A stretch of DNA of 64,000 nt from Tetramitus jugosus (Eukaryota; Heterolobosea; Eutetramitea; Acrasida; Vahlkampfiidae). The position numbers were made by a program, and so were the translations under genes. Shown here piece by piece: positions 43,181-54,047 of the stretch; the stretch's first letter is position 1; every line of letters begins with the position of its first letter. The DNA lies in NCBI GenBank assembly GCA_937625935.1, contig OW569354.1, positions 372,001 through 436,000 on the forward strand, written 5' to 3'. Under the pieces are notes generated by a model that ran no database searches, was not told where the DNA came from, and was given only the letters and a program-made list of their open reading frames with translations.

Positions 43181-45398
43181 ATGCTCTTGCGAAAACGAAA
43201 AACAATCAACCAGCATCACTCGACCAACAAGCGCAGCAGCACTGCCAGTCGAAATGACAATCAACAAAATCATCATGGTGATCACAACATTGTTGATGAT
43301 GATGATTTCATCATTGCACAAGACAATAACAACAACAACAACAATAGCATGCAATCCTATTTGAGCAATGGTAACCGTAGCTACAACAATAATAATAACA
43401 ACAATAGTAACAACAATAGTAGTAACAAGACGAGTCTCACACAGGAAATTGTACAAATCATAAAGGCCAACATTCCCATCATTACCATGTCATTGGCCAC
43501 TGGAATGGCTCAGACTCAAGTTTTTCATCACTTTGGAACGTTGACTCTGATTCCGATTGTTCTCTTGTTGCTCGAACGATTGTTGAGTCATGTGTGGTAT
43601 CAGTATTTGGTGCACTGGGTGGATCATTGGCTCGGTAGGAATCAATTGAGTGAGGAGGAGATGCGCAGGAGGTTGCATCGATCTATTTGTGTCCATGTGA
43701 GTGAGTTTGATGAGCAATCAGGTAGAGAGTACGCTCTGTTTCATGCGTTGGAGTGGTATGTGGAAACACGGACGAATAAGAGACAGATTCGAGCACTGTA
43801 CACGGAGAAGTTTCGGTTGGGAACGAGTGCTGCGATGGCGGCTGCTTCGGAAGTTGGTGGACATGTGGTCAATCGTTTGAGTGGTGGAGGAGGTAATAGG
43901 AGAGCTGCTGCTGCTGCTGCTGGATTGTTTGCACGTGATAATCGATCCATGATGATGTACATGAATGGGTCATCACAATCTGTTGTGGGAGACTCTGTGA
44001 TTGCTGATGCGGCAGGTGTGCACACGATGGAGGAATTGAGTACGCAAGGTGAAAAGGATGATGGCGACGAAGAAGAGTTTGATGAAGAGGATGATGATGA
44101 CGACGAATATCTTACGCCTGAACATGGTGGTAGTGGATATGGAAATGACCCGAATGCCCAGCAAATGAATCTCAGTCGTAAAACGCCTGTTTATTCGTTG
44201 TGCAAGGAGAATTCGAGCTTTGTTTTGCAATGGGAGGGCGAAACATTTGAGCTCGAGTTGAACAGACGATCACAAATCATGCCAAATAATGGTGTGGGTG
44301 GTGTTGGTGGTGATAGTATGGGCAGTGGTGGTGGTGAATCAATGATGGCTTCAACAGGAGGTATACCATCTGATTCAAAGGGTGATTCCAACGGAGCATC
44401 ATCATCCTCTCGTGTGATTACAGTGTACCATAGATCCGATATGGATAAGATTAAGCGATTTATTGAACATTGCCATCGAAGCTATGTGGACATGAATTAT
44501 CGTGTGCCACACAGAAACAAGATTTATAATTTTGAGCATTGTTGGCGCGGAAGAGACATTACGATCCAAAAGAACTTTTCAAACATTCATTTGGAGCGAC
44601 ATGTGGCCAAGACCATACAGAATGATATTCGAAGCTTCATTCGCAACAGGAAATCGTTCAGCAAATTTGGTATTCCGTACAAGAGAGGATACTTGTTCTA
44701 TGGCGTTCCCGGTTCAGGAAAGGTTTGTTTTGTTTGTTTGTTTCAATTGCTTGTTTTCTCAAGCATCCATCCACTAACTCGTCTTCGACTTAAAGACCTC
44801 AACCATTTATGCCATTGCCAATGAATACTCTCGTGACATCTATGTCATTCGATTGAACGAGTTGACAGATAAGGAGATTGTGCGAGCAATTGATGCCATC
44901 CCTCCAAAATCTATTGTCATATTCGAGGACATTGACACAAACAAGTTTGTGACTCGGAGAGATCTTATAGACTCCCCAGGACAGCAGCAGCACTCGATGG
45001 ACATGCTTAGTTCACTAAAGACGGGCAGCAGTACCTCTTCAGGCAACCAAAATAATCTTGGAACACTACTGGAGGTGTTGGATGCGTACAACTACTTGCA
45101 CGGATGCATTATCATCATGACGAGCAATCATCCTGAACGTTTGGATCCAGCTCTCATCAGACCAGGAAGAATCGATCTCAAAATTGAGTTTAGACCATGT
45201 CAATATGAACAATTAGTGGATATTTTCAAGTTCTTTACCGGTGAGGATCACATGCCAAGCTCTCTGTCTGCACCATCCTTTGCTCAACAGTTCAACGAGA
45301 AGAATGTATCTACCTCGTTGATTATCAATCGAGCTGTCGTGCCACACATTAACTCCATTGACAACATGACCAATGAAATTCTCAAACTCATCGAATAA
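43181..45398 (+). CDS. BCS1-like AAA ATPase (two exons)
   Basis: About 714 residues from exon 1 (43181-44722) and exon 2 (44796-45398); the 73-nt intron (AAG|GTTTGT...CTTAAAG|ACC) splits the Walker A motif GVPGSGK/TST in phase 0. Walker B is SIVIFEDID, and the second region of homology is TSNHPERLDPALIRPGRID. The pattern is the BCS1/meiotic-AAA clade. The N-terminus has a Asn/Gln/Ser-rich leader, then TMs near residues 90-150 (FGTLTLIPIVLLLLERLLS). An acidic Glu/Asp tract and a Gly-rich spacer separate the membrane part from the AAA domain. Mitochondrial BCS1 inserts the Rieske protein; here the long disordered insert and lack of typical presequence leave the site of action open. Confidence 0.82.
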
Positions 45399-45553
45399 AA
45401 CTCACGGTAATATATCCAATATTCATTTCCCCGCATGTTCTCTTCATGAAACAACTTGAACTTTTTGATCACAAAGAGCGGCAAAAAAGCTCAAACAAAA
45501 AAAAGAGAAACAACTATCATCAAAAACAGTAATCACAACGACAACCACAAAAA

Positions 45554-47593
45554 ATGGCATTTGCACTGTATCAACAGCAGCAACAGATACAACAACAACA
45601 GTTGTCTTATCCCTCTCAGGGTTACCCTCAACAACAACAAGCACAACAGCAACAACAAGCCAATGCAAGTGCCAATAGCGCAGTTCCCTTTCAAGCACCC
45701 AATCGGAATCAAGGCATGGTATTCGATGGTAAACGTATGAGAAAGGCCATATCTAGAAAATATATTGATTATAATGCGACTGTGCTCAACTATATTCACG
45801 TACGTGTGTTGTTGTTTTTTTTTTCATTGACAAAATTTTTTTTTTACGCGATCGTGTTTTTTTCTTCTTCTTCTCACTAAATGTACTCACCAACACAACA
45901 ATAACAACAACAATAGGATCGAACATATGATATTCATGACTATATACCACCTCATCACGCCTATAGTCTCAATCTGAAACCAACATCAGAGATGAAAACT
46001 GAACCTGCATCGTCAATGACTACAAGATGTGCTCACTCGAGTGCAAACAAGGTTCGTTGTCCCATCAATGTCGTCTGTTGGACACCCGAGGGCAGAAGAA
46101 TGATTACTGGTGCTTCAACCGGAGAATTTACACTGTGGAACGGTATGGCATTCAATTTTGAAACGATTCAACAAGCGCACAGTTCACCAGTGAGGTCCAT
46201 GGTGTGGAGTCATGATGAACGATTTATGGCATCGGCAGACAACATTGGTGTCATTAAATATTGGCAGAACAATATGAATAATCTGAAGGAGTTTGAAGGA
46301 CATTCGGAATGTATTCGAGATTTGAGTTTTTGTTGCACAGATGCGAAATTTACTTCATGTTCCGATGATGGAAGCATAAAGGTGTGGGATTTTGAAAAGT
46401 GCATTGCAGAGAGCACAATGACAGGTCATGGAAGTGATGTGAGATGTTGCGATTGGCATCCACATAATTCATTGATTGCGAGCGGATCCAAGGACTATTT
46501 GATCAAGTTGTGGGATGCGAGAACTGCACAAAATGTGGCCACATTGCACGGTCACAAGAATGTAGTGTTTAATATAAAGTGGAACTCGAACGGAAATTGG
46601 TTGTTGAGTGGCTCAAAGGATCAATTGATCAAAATGTATGATATAAGATATATGAAGGATCTGTACACGTTTAGAGGTCACTCAAAGGAAGTGACATGCC
46701 TCGCATGGCATCCATTCCAGGAAGAGATGTTTGCCAGTGGTGCATACGACGGTTCCATTTACTTTTGGATGGTTGGTCTCGATTCTCCATCGGGCAAGAT
46801 TCAGAATGCGCATGATGCTGCTGTGTGGGATATCGCATGGCATCCAATGGGTCATATTCTGTGTTCGGGCAGCAATGACAATACTACAAAGTTCTGGGTG
46901 AGAAATCGTCCTGGTGATTCCATGAGAGACAAGTACAACAATTCACAACTACCACCAGAGGAATTGAGTCGAGTACCAATGAGTCATACGGGCAGCTCGG
47001 CAAACAATGTACCTGGATTCTCTTCCTCATCATCTGACAAATCAAGAGCTGATTCGATACCAATGGGTGCAACAAGCTCGAGACGTGGTGGAGATGAGTT
47101 CATTCCTGGCTTTGGAGACGATATGGATGAAGAGGACGATCAACCACCATTCCCCTCTTCCATGAGTGGTCACAACAGAGGAAGCAACGGTGTTTCTCAT
47201 CACCATCATCATCCACCACAGCAACAACAACAACAGAGAGGAATGTCAAACGATCCTCGATCCAATCCATATTCTCGACCAAACGACAATGCTGGTCCAC
47301 CACCAAGATCTGTGAACCCATATCAAATGAACGCTGGAGGCAGCAGTAACGGCAGTGGTCAACCACCACCAGGCATGATGCCACCTCATAACCCTCATCG
47401 CCAATTCCAACAACCACCAATGATGCTTCCACCAGGTATGGGTCCACCTGGATTCATGCCTCCTGGAATGATGCCTCCACCTCACATGATGGTTCCTCCA
47501 CCTGGCATGGCACCACCAGGTATGATGCCACCTGGATTCTTACCTCCACACAACAACCCCAACAACAATGGTCCAAACAACCACAAGCAATAA
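45554..47593 (+). CDS. WDR33: WDR33/Pfs2 polyadenylation factor (two exons)
   Basis: Subunit of the cleavage and polyadenylation specificity factor that, with CPSF30, contacts the AAUAAA signal. Exon 1 is 45554-45799 and exon 2 is 45917-47593, with a 117-nt intron (GTACGT...AATAG) in phase 0; total 640 residues. The N-terminus, FDGKRMRKAISRKYIDYNATVLNYI, is diagnostic and precedes seven WD40 repeats (for example CPINVVCWTPEGRRMITGAS, SSDDGSIKVWDFEK-like blades). After LCSGSNDNTTKFWVRNRPGD the tail is a Pro/Gly/Met-rich low-complexity region with PPGM repeats and a His/Gln stretch. The intron is rich in T-runs. Confidence 0.93.
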
Positions 47594-47735
47594 AAAAAAA
47601 TCTTCGAGTCAATACAATGGAAGCTTTTTCACTACTACTCCGACACAGCCAAAAAAAAGCTTTTGGGCTTCGGATCACAAAAAACACAAAAGAAAAAAAA
47701 ATCAACATCATCAACATCTGAACAGAAGAAGAAAA

Positions 47736-50700
47736 ATGTTTGTCAAGCCAAGCATTGCACCCAAGGTCATACCTGGCCCACCAGTGTTCGACCCAAACAG
47801 CAGCAACGTTTTCAAGACAAGTTCCTCCTCTCACTCACCATCATCCTCTTCGTCATCGTCCATGTCTCTCTCATCGTCATCGTCATCATCATCGTCCATG
47901 TCACCTTCCTCCTCTGCAAGTTCCGTTCTCTCCAATATTCAATCCTTTGCTATTGGTGCAATTGCCTCTCAAACAGGATCCTCTTCAGGTGGCAGCTCCA
48001 GCAGCAGTGGAACGACTTCTGGTTCACTGTCTGCTGTTTTTTCGGAGAATGTCGGAAAATTTAAGAAATTCCCCGATCGGGCCCATTGGGGAATGAATAA
48101 CTTGATGGCGTACTGTACGCAGAATATTGTGGCAATAGCGGATCCTTCTTCGGTTCAGTTGATTTCATGTCTCACGGGTCATCAATCCGTGACAACTGCG
48201 GTCCAATGGTCCTCCAATTCAAAGACGAGAGGCACTGAGAGAGGCAACAGTACTCTGTTGGCGTCTGGTGATGAAGCAGGTCATATTTTCATATGGGATC
48301 TCAAGAAGGCCAAGAGAACATGTGTGTTTGATGAGGATGTGGGACACGTGAGCAAGAGAGCAATCGTTTCATTGAGATGGTTGTTCAATGATGATACAGT
48401 GTTCTTGTTATCATTGTCCAGTGGATCTGTTTTGTCATTGTGGAACTTGAACAATCGAACAAAGGTGTGGAAGTATGAGTTTAGTGAGCCAGTCAATTCG
48501 ATTTCATTGGATCCTTTTTCCAACTCTTGTGCTTCGTTCACATCGGAAACTGGATGGATCATCATGGTGAATGATTTGAACACGAGAAAGGCGCCTGAAA
48601 AGATTGAACAACGATTGAAAGTCGAGGCTACAAAGGACAAGAATGGCAATTTGGTGAGTTCGTTGAGAGATTTTGTGTACAGTCCACATGGTCGTAGTCA
48701 AATGTATTTATTATCGAGAAGAGATATTACAATGTACAATATGGATATTAGACAACCAATTGCCGGAAAGGTCATTCGAGGTGGAAAATCCGATTTCAGA
48801 AGATTGTTCACATGTGAGGAAGATCCGAATTTGTTGTACTCTTTGCAGGAAGATGGCACTGTTGCCGCATGGGATTACAATCTGGAGAAGAATCAATACG
48901 AGGCTATTATGTGTGATGTTGTGAGAGGTAGCAAGCACGGTGCTGATCGACCAGGATTACTGTATGGACTTGCAATTTCACCTGTTGACCACAAGAAGAT
49001 TTGTGCTGTGAGCGCTGATGGTAAGATGTGGGTCTGGGATTATATCCAGGAGAAAGGTGTTGACGGTAACAAGAAGGTGAGATGGGTGTTGACTGGCTTG
49101 TTAGAAACTACTTCATCTACAATCTCTAGCATGCAAGTATCACCATTCAATAATCAACTTGCTGTGGGTACCTCGAACGGTACACTATTGATTTACGATT
49201 TGTTGAACGGGGCAATGATCACAAAGCACGACATGTTTAATTTGCCTGTGGAAGGTGTTCGTTGGTTCTCCGAGACTGACGTCTTGTGCTTCTCCTCCAA
49301 GCGTATTTCACCAAAAGCTGTTGTCAATGAATTAGTAGCAGTTGATTTACTCACAGGCAAGCATCGCCAGTTGAGAACAGACAAGAAGAATGATCCATCA
49401 TGCATTAGAGCAATCAGAGTCTCTTACTCCATGAAATTCTTGATCGTGTTGGCACAAGATCGTCCAGTTGAAATCTATTCTCTCAAAACATTCTCATTGA
49501 TCAGATTATTACCATTTACTGCCATTACGGCCCTTGAATGGTCGCCTATCTCTTCGAAAAAGAAATCTGCTGATTCTGGCATAGATTTCTCTCAAGCTAC
49601 ATCCTCAGAGGACAATAGTGGAGCAGAAACTCAAAAGAAACCATCAAAAGAAAGATTCTTCTTCACAACATCTGATGGCTCAATTCATTTTTACAGGATG
49701 GAAGATGATAAGGTCGTTGCTGAATCTCAGAAGCCAAACTTCTTTGCCTACAATCAAGTCTCTGCCTTGGCCTGGAGAGATGACTTCTTGGTCAGCGGTG
49801 ACTCAGTAGGTAGTATTAACTACTGGGATATGGTGAATAAGAAAACAAAGACCATTAGCACGCACAGAGGAGTTGTACGAAAAATTACGTTTGCACCTGA
49901 CTCCAATCACATTCTCGTCCATTTTAATGAAGGTGATTTTGCGGTGTGGGACCTTGAGAGTGGAGCAAAGGTTGGTCACTCGCCTTCGAATGTGAAAGCA
50001 GCATGTGCTGATTGGGCAGCGGGTAATCATCCAATTATTGCCAACAACGCTGGTACTATTATGATTTGGGACATGAATCTTTCCTCAACAAACTCTAGTG
50101 CCATTTTCAACTCACTATTGGAACCAATGTTCTCCCCTGCACTTTTGCCAGTGAACAACGCTCAATACTTGAGATCATTAATGGAGAATGGCCTTTTGAC
50201 TGGTGTTGAAACTTGTGAAGCTCCTCCTGGTCTAACAGTGACTAGAAACGCGTTTGGAGAATACATTCCACCTGATTGCCGCGACAGACCACTCACAGAA
50301 CAGATTCTTGTTCATATGCAGTTGATACCAGACGACTTATTGGCACGACTTAAGAGCGTAGAAACGAACACTGCCGAAAGGTGTTATCTGGCTGCTCAAT
50401 ACTTTGGTGATCGAATCGGTATGCAATTCTGGAGGATGGCCAAAGAATATCTAACAAATTACAATGGCCAGCACGGTGAAAACAAGACTCAACAAGAAGC
50501 AAAGAATCAAGAGACTTCTGTAGAGTCACAAGAAGGCAACTCTAATGAGGAAACCCCTAACATCCTGAGTGCTTCATATCCAAACGATTTATCACCAAAC
50601 TTGAGAAAGAGTGCTCTCCCAACGGTGTATGATCTACTGCGCGATAATGACTCCGTGCGTTACGATGAACTGTCTACCTTGAAAATGCATGATGAAACAG

Positions 50701-51680
50701 TGAGAGCCAATGTACCTAAGGGAACTGCCTCTTTGTTCTCCCGAGTTGCACAGGAAGAAGCCACTTTGAATCAGAAAGATCAAGCAATTAAATTGCTGTT
50801 GGAAACACCAGGTGAACACAAGGATATTTATATGAATTACATGCATGCCTGTGTGATTGCTGCAGCAAGCTCCGCTGGAGACCAACTACAATTCCGTCAG
50901 ACAATGCAATTTGTTGCCTCAAATCTTATTTCACGACGTAATGAAAGTGATTTGGACTTTGGTGTGGAGCTGTTGTGCTTGATTGGTGAAGGTTTCAAGG
51001 CATGTAAACTGTTGCAAGATTTTGAAAGATGGGAGAAGGCAGCACGACTTGCCAAGTGTATTCTTCCAGAAGAACAGAGTCGAGAGATTTTGACCAGATG
51101 GGCTGATTATCTAACCTCTAATAATCAACTCATGAAAGCAATTGGTATTTATATGTCTTTGGGCTTATTCAAGGAAGTGATTGATCTGTTACACAAATCA
51201 GAGTTGGATGATATTGGTGCTCTGTTCGCCAAGGCATGCCTGGAAACAGGATTCGATATTCCAACACTTCACAAAAAGACAATTTTGCGTGTGACTATGC
51301 CCACTGATCTATCCAGTCCATCATACTCCAGTTCGAAAGATCATGATGACTACGAGACATCATGCAAGAAGCTATTGTATTTTATTTATCAACAGTACGG
51401 AACATTTTTGCAAAAGATTGGAAACGAGAGTTTGGCTCAATACTACATGACATCATTGATCACAGCAGAGGAATGTGGTTTCACGAAGAAGGAAGAAGAA
51501 CAAGAAGCACCAGTTCAACCAACCGAACAACTTGACGAAGAGATTGGTTACTCAACTGGAGTTGAGGCAACTAACCAAGAAGAGACTGAAGATTTTGTCT
51601 ACGTCCAAACAGCCAGCAACAACGACTTGCTCAATTTTAGTGATGTAACAAACAATCAAGATCTATTAGACCTGGAGTAA
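47736..51680 (+). CDS. WDR11: WDR11-like trafficking protein
   Basis: A 1314-residue protein. After a Ser-rich N-terminal extension (about 40-105), two beta-propellers are followed by an alpha-solenoid. Matches with human WDR11 (1224) are visible in the second propeller (LVSGDSVGSINYWDM, THRGVVRKITFAPDSN) and the helical C-terminal region (DQAIKLLLETPGEHKDIY, GVELLCLIGEGFKACKLLQDFERWEKAARLAKCIL). WDR11 works with FAM91A1 at the Golgi/TGN to tether endosome-derived vesicles. The ATG at 47736 is 142 bp after the WDR33 stop; the frame extends upstream, overlapping WDR33, but with no ATG giving a plausible start. Single exon. Confidence 0.85.
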   Translation: MFVKPSIAPKVIPGPPVFDPNSSNVFKTSSSSHSPSSSSSSSMSLSSSSSSSSSMSPSSSASSVLSNIQSFAIGAIASQTGSSSGGSSSSSGTTSGSLSAVFSENVGKFKKFPDRAHWGMNNLMAYCTQNIVAIADPSSVQLISCLTGHQSVTTAVQWSSNSKTRGTERGNSTLLASGDEAGHIFIWDLKKAKRTCVFDEDVGHVSKRAIVSLRWLFNDDTVFLLSLSSGSVLSLWNLNNRTKVWKYEFSEPVNSISLDPFSNSCASFTSETGWIIMVNDLNTRKAPEKIEQRLKVEATKDKNGNLVSSLRDFVYSPHGRSQMYLLSRRDITMYNMDIRQPIAGKVIRGGKSDFRRLFTCEEDPNLLYSLQEDGTVAAWDYNLEKNQYEAIMCDVVRGSKHGADRPGLLYGLAISPVDHKKICAVSADGKMWVWDYIQEKGVDGNKKVRWVLTGLLETTSSTISSMQVSPFNNQLAVGTSNGTLLIYDLLNGAMITKHDMFNLPVEGVRWFSETDVLCFSSKRISPKAVVNELVAVDLLTGKHRQLRTDKKNDPSCIRAIRVSYSMKFLIVLAQDRPVEIYSLKTFSLIRLLPFTAITALEWSPISSKKKSADSGIDFSQATSSEDNSGAETQKKPSKERFFFTTSDGSIHFYRMEDDKVVAESQKPNFFAYNQVSALAWRDDFLVSGDSVGSINYWDMVNKKTKTISTHRGVVRKITFAPDSNHILVHFNEGDFAVWDLESGAKVGHSPSNVKAACADWAAGNHPIIANNAGTIMIWDMNLSSTNSSAIFNSLLEPMFSPALLPVNNAQYLRSLMENGLLTGVETCEAPPGLTVTRNAFGEYIPPDCRDRPLTEQILVHMQLIPDDLLARLKSVETNTAERCYLAAQYFGDRIGMQFWRMAKEYLTNYNGQHGENKTQQEAKNQETSVESQEGNSNEETPNILSASYPNDLSPNLRKSALPTVYDLLRDNDSVRYDELSTLKMHDETVRANVPKGTASLFSRVAQEEATLNQKDQAIKLLLETPGEHKDIYMNYMHACVIAAASSAGDQLQFRQTMQFVASNLISRRNESDLDFGVELLCLIGEGFKACKLLQDFERWEKAARLAKCILPEEQSREILTRWADYLTSNNQLMKAIGIYMSLGLFKEVIDLLHKSELDDIGALFAKACLETGFDIPTLHKKTILRVTMPTDLSSPSYSSSKDHDDYETSCKKLLYFIYQQYGTFLQKIGNESLAQYYMTSLITAEECGFTKKEEEQEAPVQPTEQLDEEIGYSTGVEATNQEETEDFVYVQTASNNDLLNFSDVTNNQDLLDLE

Positions 51681-52180
51681 ATAAAATTATCGTGTGTTTA
51701 TTTCCTTTCGAGGAGTGTTTCGCAATTATCGTTGGTGTTCCATAGAACGTACCTCGATACAAAGTGCAACACAACTATTTTGTACCATAAATCTTGTGTG
51801 GAGACAGAAAGCTTTACAAAAGGGATTTTGCACCAACTCAAGAACAGTGATACAATGATGTTAAAGTTCAAGATGTCATACCGAGTGTGAAACTCATGGG
51901 TATCCTTTCGGCAATTGTCCCTCAACTATTATTATCGGGTTTGTTTCCTGTTCTCTCTGGAGAATTCTGTTTACAGGTGGCATTCTGGTGTGATTTTCAA
52001 GAGGTTCATGTGAACATTTGTTTCTCTCTCCATAATCGATTCATTTCCCTTTGTTGTTTATTGTACGTTTGTTCAAAGTTAGGGTAGTTTGTTGATGCAG
52101 AAAAACCTGAACCGAGGATAGCACCTGTTAAGGTTACCTTCAGGTTTGGAGATGGAAAAGACAATAATTGCTCCTGCTGT
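51681..52180. other. Intergenic region
   Basis: 500 bp between the WDR11 stop and the stop of the RWP-RK gene (convergent). A few short frames, none convincing. Confidence 0.5.
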
Positions 52181-52879
52181 CTAAGTACTGACAGAGAGTG
52201 TTTGTCTCTTTCTGTTGACCTCTCCTCTTGGAGATTCATCGCTTGTGTTTGTGACATTGTCCATTCGCAAGAATCTTCTCTGTTTCTTGAGAATTCCCTT
52301 GGATCCATGTTGATTCTGAGATAATGCTTCACTCTTTGGCACGTATCGAAGGAACTTGAAGTTTGAAGACTCCCTTCCGTTGATTGAGGACACTCTCTGT
52401 GATGTGGCTAGAAGTTGCTGTTCTTGTAGATTCATCGAGAAGAGGCAAGTCAGGGTTTGGACAGTGTTTGGGCACAACTCTTTCTCGTTTTTTGGCTCAA
52501 CTTCATTAACCAAATGCCAAACGCTTCTTCTCCTTTTGTCTAGTGTCGACTGGAAGGGCCATCGACCCATTTTCAATTGGTAGAATCTTCTCTTTAGCGT
52601 CGACAAGGAAACACCCAACTTTTGAGCTGCCAAGCGTTGTGGACAGTGAAAGTACTTTTCCATGTCAGACCTTGAGAGTTGGATGGTGTTGCGGAAGGAT
52701 GTTGGCTTGGAAGGATCAATGGCACGAGAACAAGAAGCTTTAGTTTCACATCCAGACCGAGTGAGATGAATCTGTGAGCAATTCTTTTCCGCAGATCTGA
52801 ACTGTGGTTCGTAGGTTGGTTGTGGCTGAACCAAAATGTCAGTGACTTCAACGCTATACAGAAGGATGGATTCGCTCAT
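52181..52879 (-). CDS. RWP-RK domain protein, divergent
   Basis: A 232-residue protein with an RWP-RK-type domain at about 75-130: LSRSDMEKYFHCPQRLAAQKLGVSLSTLKRRFYQLKMGRWPFQS. The spacing (F-x3-Q..AA..LGV...TLK.....L...RWP) matches plant and amoebozoan RWP-RK DNA-binding factors, but the final HRK is replaced by FQS. The remaining protein is Ser/Asn/Arg-rich, without other domains. A transcription factor role is inferred from the family. The ATG at 52879 was taken; upstream frame is non-ATG. Confidence 0.72.
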   Translation of the reverse strand: MSESILLYSVEVTDILVQPQPTYEPQFRSAEKNCSQIHLTRSGCETKASCSRAIDPSKPTSFRNTIQLSRSDMEKYFHCPQRLAAQKLGVSLSTLKRRFYQLKMGRWPFQSTLDKRRRSVWHLVNEVEPKNEKELCPNTVQTLTCLFSMNLQEQQLLATSQRVSSINGRESSNFKFLRYVPKSEALSQNQHGSKGILKKQRRFLRMDNVTNTSDESPRGEVNRKRQTLSVST

Positions 52880-54047
52880 GATGACCAGAGTACTCGATTG
52901 TTTCAAAGAAGTTTATGCAGTTTAATAGTCTGTTTTCTCGTTAAAAGATCTGTTGATAATTGGTATAACACCCATCATGTCATTAAGGGGTTAACATCGG
53001 ACATGCCATTAACATTTGACCTACAAGAAGCGACATCTCTTTTAAGTATTTCATCGCGTCAAGGTTCCTTCATTGTTCATACTTATCCTAATAGGGAAGA
53101 AAACGCAATATCCTTCGTTGAGACAGGAAGTGTTTGTTGATGATCGGTGACTCGCCATCATTCAACTACAATGCGGAACTCGAGTTGGCCAAAATAAGAA
53201 ATGTTTGCAATTACTTCACCAAAAAAATAGCGAAACTGTCAAACCCTTGACAGGCCACAGGACAATTTCTCCAAGGGGTGACCGTCACTGAGCGTTAATC
53301 CTTGAAATCATTCAATCTTCCGGCTTGGGAGTGGCAATAATCTCGGATTTTACTCGAGGTATCGTGTGGTTTGTTGATACAACAATGCAAACATTGATGG
53401 TTGAGGTTTAGCGTATTGGAACTGAAGTTCGAAACACAACCAACTAGCCAAGGTCAACCCTTGCATCAGATTCGAACTCAGGATATATGTCCTATGAGAG
53501 TGCCGTTTTGGTATTCTATACTCCTTTGGGATGATGGAGAAAATGGAATGAGTATTAGTCCATCTTCCAAGAGAGCTTGGATAGGAACACGTAAAATGTA
53601 CCTGCCCCAAATGGTATGCTATGGGTGCAAACATTACTGACTACCATTCGGAACAACTCCAACGCACGTTCACTCATTTCAAACTCTTTCAAGGTGGCAT
53701 GTATACTTTCAAATGGGTGGCCAGTGATCGAAGAAATGTATTTTACAAAAAAATGCTCAAAGGAAGTGACATTTTGTTATGGCGGTAAAAAAGATGTCAC
53801 ATAAAAGAAGTAGGATACCAATAATCTTGGTGGAGATCGGTGGCTCCCACAAGAAAGAACACGGTTTTTAAACAACTCAGATTTTGTTTTCTTCGCTGCA
53901 ACTTCTTCTCTGACTCAACTGGCAGTCATGAAAATACTGTTGTTTCCTCATTTGAAGCTCTACAATGTTCGATTGTATTTGAAAAAAATTCTAGTTGATA
54001 AAGCCCTCCATTGGTTCAAGTATTGGCCAAACTAATTGCACTGTGTA
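52880..54047. other. Gene-poor stretch
   Basis: About 1.17 kb without a supported gene, the longest such stretch in the window. Short frames (minus 53350-53634) have no motif. Part of it may be decayed sequence linked to the adjacent broken F-box/SPRY gene. Confidence 0.45.

Noticed and set aside
47568-47735. Extending WDR11 upstream to the first codon of its open frame.
   Set aside because: It would overlap the WDR33 stop, and the sequence is a Lys/His/Gln run encoded by A-rich leader.
53401-53530. A TTCGAACTCAGG-type segment resembling the T-arm of a minus-strand tRNA.
   Set aside because: The neighbouring bases do not form a T-stem or an acceptor stem, and no anticodon stem could be placed.
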